Source: Chrysomallon squamiferum (taxonomy: Eukaryota; Mollusca; Gastropoda; Neomphalida; Peltospiridae). Taken from it: a stretch of 15,000 bases of DNA. Location: positions 28,768,750-28,783,749 of the forward strand of contig CM022671.1 of NCBI GenBank assembly GCA_012295275.1, written 5' to 3'. The notes beneath the pieces are model-generated. The model did not search any database and had not been told where the DNA came from. It saw nothing but the letters and a program-made list of their open reading frames with translations. The translations under genes were made by a program, and so were the position numbers. Shown piece by piece: positions 9,272 through 15,000 of this stretch (position 1 is the first letter of the stretch; every line of letters starts with the position of its first letter).

Positions 9272-9290
9272 TGTCAAGTATCACTTGACA
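9272..9290. repeat. Short perfect hairpin, 8-bp stem and 3-base loop
   Basis: TGTCAAGT at 9272-9279 and ACTTGACA at 9283-9290 are exact reverse complements around ATC. It lies in unique DNA just past the satellite. It is preceded by TTTTTTCATTT, but nothing ties it to transcription. Confidence 0.7.
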
Positions 9291-9352
9291 TTTTCCCGCG
9301 GTTTGACAGGGACACTTCTGCGCCAGTTTGAAAGCACTTGCTGATGTCAGTA

Positions 9353-9381
9353 ACACCAGACGAATCTCATCAGTCTGGTGT
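9353..9381. repeat. Perfect hairpin, 9-bp stem and 11-base loop
   Basis: ACACCAGAC at 9353-9361 and GTCTGGTGT at 9373-9381 are exact reverse complements. No family of structured RNA is recognised, and the surrounding sequence is otherwise unique. Confidence 0.75.
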
Positions 9382-9532
9382 CATGCTGGTTTGAGAAAAT
9401 AAATTTGCGTGTGTACAATATTCAAGAGGGTTACATTCCATCTTCTTTCACATCCCATTCATTACAAACTCTACAACACAAACACGTCGTTGATATTGTA
9501 GCTTTTTCCTTAAAACGTGTTTGAATGTTAGA

Positions 9533-9753
<221 letters not shown>

Positions 9754-10130
9754 ATTAAAGTACAGTTGTATGTGAGCATGGTGTTATTCATTCATTTTAT
9801 TTTATGATTTTTTATTTTTTTAAATTACCTTTTCAATTAAGTCTAGTATATCTGTACATCATATATTTTATAATTTATTATAACTTCTGAGTTTACATAT
9901 ATATATGCATTAACAAAGTAATAATGAAAGAAAAATAAAGCCCATCTTGAGTCAAACATTGTATTTCCAGAATACCAGAACTTTGTATTAAAAAAACCTA
10001 ACAATCTTATAGCTTCTTTCTGTCTTTATCCTCGTAACAATTTTCTGTTTATAGTCAAGTATCTCAAACCTCTATTTACAACTGTATCACCTTTCATTTG
10101 AATGTATTGACAATAACACGGCTTATTTGT
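9754..10130. other. Unique AT-rich DNA
   Basis: AT-rich with a short TA run near 9897-9906 and T runs near 9805-9822. No gene or repeat family is recognised. Confidence 0.5.
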
Positions 10131-10189
10131 TAATCGTCTGCATAAAAACCCTGAGTTATTTGACGGGACATCTCTCTTTCTCTCTACAG

Positions 10190-10460
10190 TCATCCGATCC
10201 GACAGCACAATTATCCCATCTCTCACGTTCTCCGATAAGTAGGAAATACAACCGTAACAGATGTCTCGATCTCGCTTTAATGCGCCGAGTGCGTGACTTT
10301 GCGAGACTTCAGAATCACAAAATTCAAAAGCGCCGCCTGTCTCTCCACGGGGCGACAATTGGGGATATTCAATCGACTCGATTCTTCACTCGAACAATGT
10401 GACTTGGTTTCTAATCAACTAAGCGAATCAAAGGATACTGCCGGCGCGTGTAACGTACGA
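10190..10460. other. Relatively CpG-rich unique segment
   Basis: CpG dinucleotides are visibly denser here than in the rest of the window (for example CGATCTCG, GCGCCGAG, AGCGCCGCC). Overlapping open frames lie on both strands: a 110-codon frame at 10026-10358 (-) and a 91-codon frame at 10127-10402 (+). Neither shows a recognisable domain, and they oppose each other over the same DNA. I do not call a gene. A short exon, a promoter-type CpG patch or an old transposon fragment all remain possible. Confidence 0.35.
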
Positions 10461-10517
10461 GAAAAGAATGCTTAACTAATAAAAGGGAGAATATTTCTCA
10501 TCTGATTATGACGGTCC

Positions 10518-10571
10518 AGAACACCATTTTCATTATTCCCGTAGCGACTGACGTAGATTGTTAGGTGTTCT
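10518..10571. repeat. Perfect 8-bp inverted repeat with 38-base spacer
   Basis: AGAACACC at 10518-10525 is the reverse complement of GGTGTTCT at 10564-10571. Beyond it, CC on the left could pair with GG on the right if two unpaired bases are allowed. Pairs this short are expected by chance over 15 kb, so functional weight is low. Confidence 0.45.
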
Positions 10572-10733
10572 ATGGAATTTGTGTGAACCGGTTGAAAAGG
10601 TAAAAAATTCGTAGTAATCAAATGACTGGCACGCGAACTGGTCAGCAGTTCTTGTAATACGGAACAATCATTCTTCTGAAATATCGCGCCAAGATGTCAG
10701 AAGTCGACGAGAGAGCGTGAACGAGTGAAAGAT

Positions 10734-10734
<1 letters not shown>

Positions 10735-10764
<30 letters not shown>

Positions 10765-10818
10765 AAGAAAAAAAAAAAAAAAAAGAAGAAGAAGAAGACG
10801 GAAAGAAAGAAAAAAAAG
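10735..10818. repeat. Poly(A) / A-G low-complexity tract
   Basis: A long run of A broken by single G bases and then by AAG units, ending in GAAAGAAAG. On the - strand it reads as a poly-Phe frame (part of the 91-codon frame at 10668-10943), which is an artefact. The 80-bp tandem duplication begins a few bases further on. Confidence 0.92.
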
Positions 10819-10821
10819 TTT

Positions 10822-10973
10822 AAAAGCAATTTTCGAAACGCACGCAACATTAGAACCAGCGCGTTTGAAAGGTATCGCCGTACAGGGTCAATCTGAAGAG
10901 TTAAAGCAATTTTCGAACCGGCACGCAATGTTCGGACCACCACGGCGGAACGGTGTCGGATTACAGGGTCAAT
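10822..10973. repeat. 80-bp tandem duplication, two diverged copies
   Basis: The copies begin near 10822 and 10902. Both start with AAAGCAATTTTCGAA and end with TACAGGGTCAAT, with GCACGCAA in common between. Hand alignment of the 71-base comparable part gives about three quarters identity with one single-base gap. The strongly conserved ends and diverged middle are notable. It is CpG-rich and sits directly after an A-rich tract. No repeat family is recognised. Confidence 0.85.
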
Positions 10974-11220
10974 TTAATTAATTGACGCTGGCATGTTGGC
11001 GTGCGGTAGAACTTGTGATCTTTCAAAACAAAAGGTGTGATGATTGACGTGAAAGTAAACGCTGACGTCTCCCAAGCAATGAAATATTCAGCTGATGAAG
11101 CGGAAGCTGACGTGGTGGATTTCTTTTTTTTAAATTTTTTATCACGGATCAGAGCTGAAAGGAAGTGAAACGTAAAACTGTGATTTGAAACAAGAATCTT
11201 TCCTTTTTCGAGGTATTTTG
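10974..11220. other. Unique DNA after the tandem duplication
   Basis: Contains repeated GCTGACGT words at about 11060-11067 and 11106-11113. Otherwise it is unremarkable, with no open frame of note. Confidence 0.5.
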
Positions 11221-11224
11221 TATT

Positions 11225-11360
11225 AGTTTTATTACTATTATTACCACTACAGCTCTACTACTGCTGCTACTTATACTACTACTACCACACTACTGTTGTA
11301 ATTACTACTGTTACTTTCACTGCTACTACCATTTCTGCTGTTCTTGCTGCTACCACTACA
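11225..11360. repeat. Degenerate TAC/TGC trinucleotide region
   Basis: Interrupted TAC, TGC and TAT triplets with many point changes, apparently an old decayed trinucleotide array. It resembles the cleaner TAC array near 14760. Confidence 0.8.
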
Positions 11361-11424
11361 TACATACAATGACACATATATACGTTTTGTTTGTTCATAC
11401 TAAGATTGATACATAACATATACA

Positions 11425-11480
11425 CTTGCTACATACATACATACATTCATACATACATGCATACATTACATACACACAAG
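11425..11480. repeat. (CATA)n tetranucleotide repeat
   Basis: CATA units with single-base interruptions (CATT, CATG). A shorter block of the same motif lies near 11358-11368. Confidence 0.88.
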
Positions 11481-11822
11481 CACTAAAAAAGGACAACTAT
11501 TTCATTTAAAGATAATTTGATAACACACGTATTATTGAATTTTACTTACTTCGTGTTTGACAATTTTTTACTCTCTCGAGGTTAGGGAGAAGATTAAAAT
11601 CAAATAAACTTTGTCTGATATTCGCCTAAGTGTATTAACTGTAGACATACTTCGTTGTATGTTATGTCTGGCATCTATGAAATGGTCTTCACATATAACG
11701 TTTGATCGATACGAAAGTTAGTACACAGAGGTTTATATCAGTCGTATTTTGACATCTCGAACTGAGACAAGAATACAGTCGCGCCGGAAAATTAGATCGA
11801 TTCTTTTTCTAACTCTACTGAT

Positions 11823-11824
<2 letters not shown>
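11481..11824. other. Unique AT-rich DNA
   Basis: No repeat, RNA gene or coding frame of note outside the AC array that follows. Confidence 0.5.
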
Positions 11825-11873
<49 letters not shown>

Positions 11874-11990
11874 CCTATACATACCCACACACACTCAGGC
11901 GCACGCAGACACACAGACACACATACAGAGACATAAACACACACACACATACACACACACACACACACACAAACACACACATATATATAT
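11825..11990. repeat. Compound (AC)n microsatellite ending in (AT)n
   Basis: A perfect AC run at 11825-11871 is followed by an interrupted ACAC/CAGA/CATA region, a second AC run at about 11938-11980 and a short AT run. The Thr-His and Cys-Val frames across it are artefacts. Confidence 0.96.
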
Positions 11991-12779
11991 AAACGAATAA
12001 TTTTTAAGAGTTACTTTTTCAGTCAGTTTGAATGCTGGTGCCCCTGTATTAATTTTATACTAGTGAAACAAACATGATATATTTCTTGTGTTATAAATAT
12101 ATAGATTTTTAATGCTGCTTTGTGTGTTCAGAGCGCCGCAAGGAGGCTATACCGTTCAGATTTAGAATCACTGATATAGACATACATTCAGACACACGCA
12201 CGCACACAAACATATTCTACGTACGTACGTACCTATATAAAAAAAATAAAAAATGCCCTACTTGGATTCGTTACCTGTCAGTCCTTAGCTTATTATTTAA
12301 TGGACGGGTATGGAGACATAATGAAATGAAATTCAGAAGTCGGGCGAAGAATTTTATTTTGTTGAAAGATTTTAATCTTCTCTCGTATTTATAAAGATGG
12401 TTTTCAGGAAAAAAAACACTTTTTGTTATGAGACACAAAATAGTAATACGAGATGGCAAAAGGAACTGAAAATAAAAAAGATATTCTTAAGAAAAATAGC
12501 TTTTAGTTTCTTTTCAAAGCACTAATCCATTGCTAGTAAAGGTTAAATATATAATGTTCGTTCCTCTCTAAGGAAATCTGGCTTTTAATAAAAAGATTTA
12601 AAAAGAAAATAAACAAATCAGTTTTTAATAACGGATTAATCGGGGGGGTGCGGGTGGGGAAGAAGAATCCTTGCATCTTTTTATTATCAATCTTCTTTGT
12701 TTTGTTTTTCTGAGAACCTATGATTAATACTAATAATGCACTGTGCTCTATTAAACAAATGTTCATTTTTTATTCATCA
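11991..12779. other. Unique AT-rich DNA with short ACGT repeat
   Basis: An (ACGT)n run, TACGTACGTACGTAC, lies at 12218-12232 after a short AC-rich patch. The same ACGTAC word is the centre of the satellite unit at 8200-9233. A G-rich patch lies at about 12641-12660. Frames of 62-90 codons are present, but none has a recognisable motif. Confidence 0.5.
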
Positions 12780-13190
12780 GACCCCTCATTAAACGTATCT
12801 TGTAATTAGTGATATTAATACGGTGGCATTTGCCATTACCATTACAAAACAGTTTCTGACTTTTTGTCACACGTTGCAGCTGTAACCTGTGCAGGCAAAT
12901 GGCGTTATTATTCTCAGACTGTTAGACACACGAACACGTTAAAACACTTAAAGAAACTGCAGAAATCTCTTTAATATTCGTTATCGACAAACTGGAGTTA
13001 CTCACCCATGATAAATAATTATAGATTAACTATAACGTCTTACTCGCCACAAATGCGCTATCAGCTTTTGTTATTACGTCATTAGCGAGACAAAACATTA
13101 ATCTGTAGCGTCAAAGATCTGTAGTCTCATTTGCATTTGTTACCTTTAACGATTAATTTCACAGAATTAAATTATTACAAAATAACGACC
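12780..13190. promoter_or_regulatory. Candidate cis-regulatory block D (POU octamer, CRE-like site, E-box, TAAT cluster)
   Basis: A non-repetitive block with many TAAT/ATTA cores. It contains an E-box CAGCTG at 12877-12882, a CREB/ATF-like TTACGTCA at 13074-13081 and a perfect POU octamer ATTTGCAT at 13129-13136. It has no simple repeat and no open frame of note. The texture matches blocks A and C. This mix of sites is typical of animal developmental enhancers, but the inference rests on motifs alone. Confidence 0.33.
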
Positions 13191-13218
13191 GAGCGTCCGT
13201 TGTCTTGATGGGAATGAA

Positions 13219-13283
13219 TAAAAGTTTCTTGTGTAATCGAGGTTTCGGTAAACTTCGCTTTGTCTCGTGATAATCTCGATAAT
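13219..13283 (+). repeat. Dispersed repeat, copy 2
   Basis: Same-orientation partner of 2451-2508, about 10.8 kb away. It shares CTTGTGTAATCGA, then after one differing base GTTTCGG, and downstream TCTCGTGATAATCT. The middle 14 bases differ at more than half of positions, so the copies are old or one part is under different constraint. The family is not recognised. Confidence 0.55.
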
Positions 13284-14750
<1,467 letters not shown>

Positions 14751-14754
14751 CACA

Positions 14755-14770
14755 ACAACAATACTACTAT

Positions 14771-14802
<32 letters not shown>

Positions 14803-14912
14803 TTACCACTACTACTACAACTATTACTACTACTATTACTAGTAAGAATAATAATAATAAAAGGAATAACAACAACAACGATGATGATGATGATGATAAT
14901 AATAATAATAGC
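14755..14912. repeat. Compound trinucleotide array (TAC, AAT, AAC, GAT)
   Basis: TAC units with a few interruptions (about 14762-14840) are followed by AAT units, AAC units (about 14869-14878), GAT units (about 14880-14896) and AAT again. The blocks differ from their neighbours by single bases, as expected from repeated point mutation and slippage. Poly-Leu and poly-Ile frames here are artefacts. Confidence 0.93.
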
Positions 14913-15000
14913 CCATTTAAAAAATGAAAAATTACCTTCTTTTTTATTTTTAGTAATATATATATATTAAATGCTTTTGTGTGTGTGTGTTCTTTTAAAG

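Noticed and set aside
8161-9288. Many overlapping open frames on both strands (up to 261 codons) encoding Cys-Val, Tyr-Ile and Thr-His repeats
   Set aside because: They lie in TG/TA repeat DNA that lacks stop codons in several frames at once. Six frames being open over the same DNA is the mark of a repeat, not of a gene.
9353-9381. Rho-independent terminator
   Set aside because: There is no T run after the stem, and bacterial-type terminators are not expected in this genome.
10026-10402. 110-codon (-) and 91-codon (+) frames with protein-like composition
   Set aside because: They overlap on opposite strands, show no motif I recognise, and their length is not far above chance. Noted as a finding but not called as a gene.
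10668-10943. Poly-Phe frame on the - strand
   Set aside because: It reads the poly(A) tract on the opposite strand.

Overview
This window has the look of intergenic or intronic DNA from an animal, most likely a mollusc and quite possibly a coleoid cephalopod. That guess rests on the AT-rich background, several very long perfect GA/TC and TG/AC dinucleotide arrays, abundant TGTA/CATA/ACGT-type repeats, scattered AAT/TAC/GAT trinucleotide runs and the lack of any compact coding sequence. I recognised no lineage-specific gene or repeat, so the assignment is a style judgement. I found no convincing protein-coding exon, rRNA gene or intact tRNA gene on either strand. All the long open frames lie in simple repeats that lack stop codons.

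Layout. Positions 1-700 are unique AT-rich DNA with one tRNA-like B box (72-82). T-rich low-complexity DNA follows (697-890), then unique DNA with a GA array (2334-2394), a TC array (2862-2973) and one copy of a dispersed repeat (2451-2508). A long near-perfect inverted repeat with 61-base arms lies at 4130-4274. Positions 4590-5005 are less AT-biased, crowded with TAAT cores and end in a 39-bp duplicated module; this is the best candidate for a conserved cis-regulatory element. Positions 5290-6370 are low-complexity A/T-rich DNA. A three-copy 43-bp minisatellite plus poly(T) (6512-6665) and a five-copy 11-bp minisatellite (6802-6856) come next, then a second regulatory-looking block (6880-7140), a TC array (7386-7476) and a third block (7500-8160).

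Positions 8200-9233 are a compound satellite of about eleven units of 73-97 bp. Each unit alternates a TG run, a palindromic GTAC/ATAT core and an AT run. Two perfect hairpins follow in unique DNA (9272-9381), then a TG-GA array (9533-9662). The stretch 10130-11110 is relatively CpG-rich and holds an 80-bp tandem duplication (10822-10973). Trinucleotide, CATA and AC arrays occupy 11220-11990. A fourth regulatory-looking block (12780-13190) is followed by the second copy of the dispersed repeat (13219-13283), a TG-GA array (13696-13819) and a TAC/AAT/GAT cluster near the end (14755-14912).

No genes can be shown to work together here. The most economical reading is a gene-poor stretch with several blocks that could be regulatory elements for a gene outside the window, separated by fast-evolving simple repeats. 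Conservation and expression data would decide this, and neither is available from the sequence alone.
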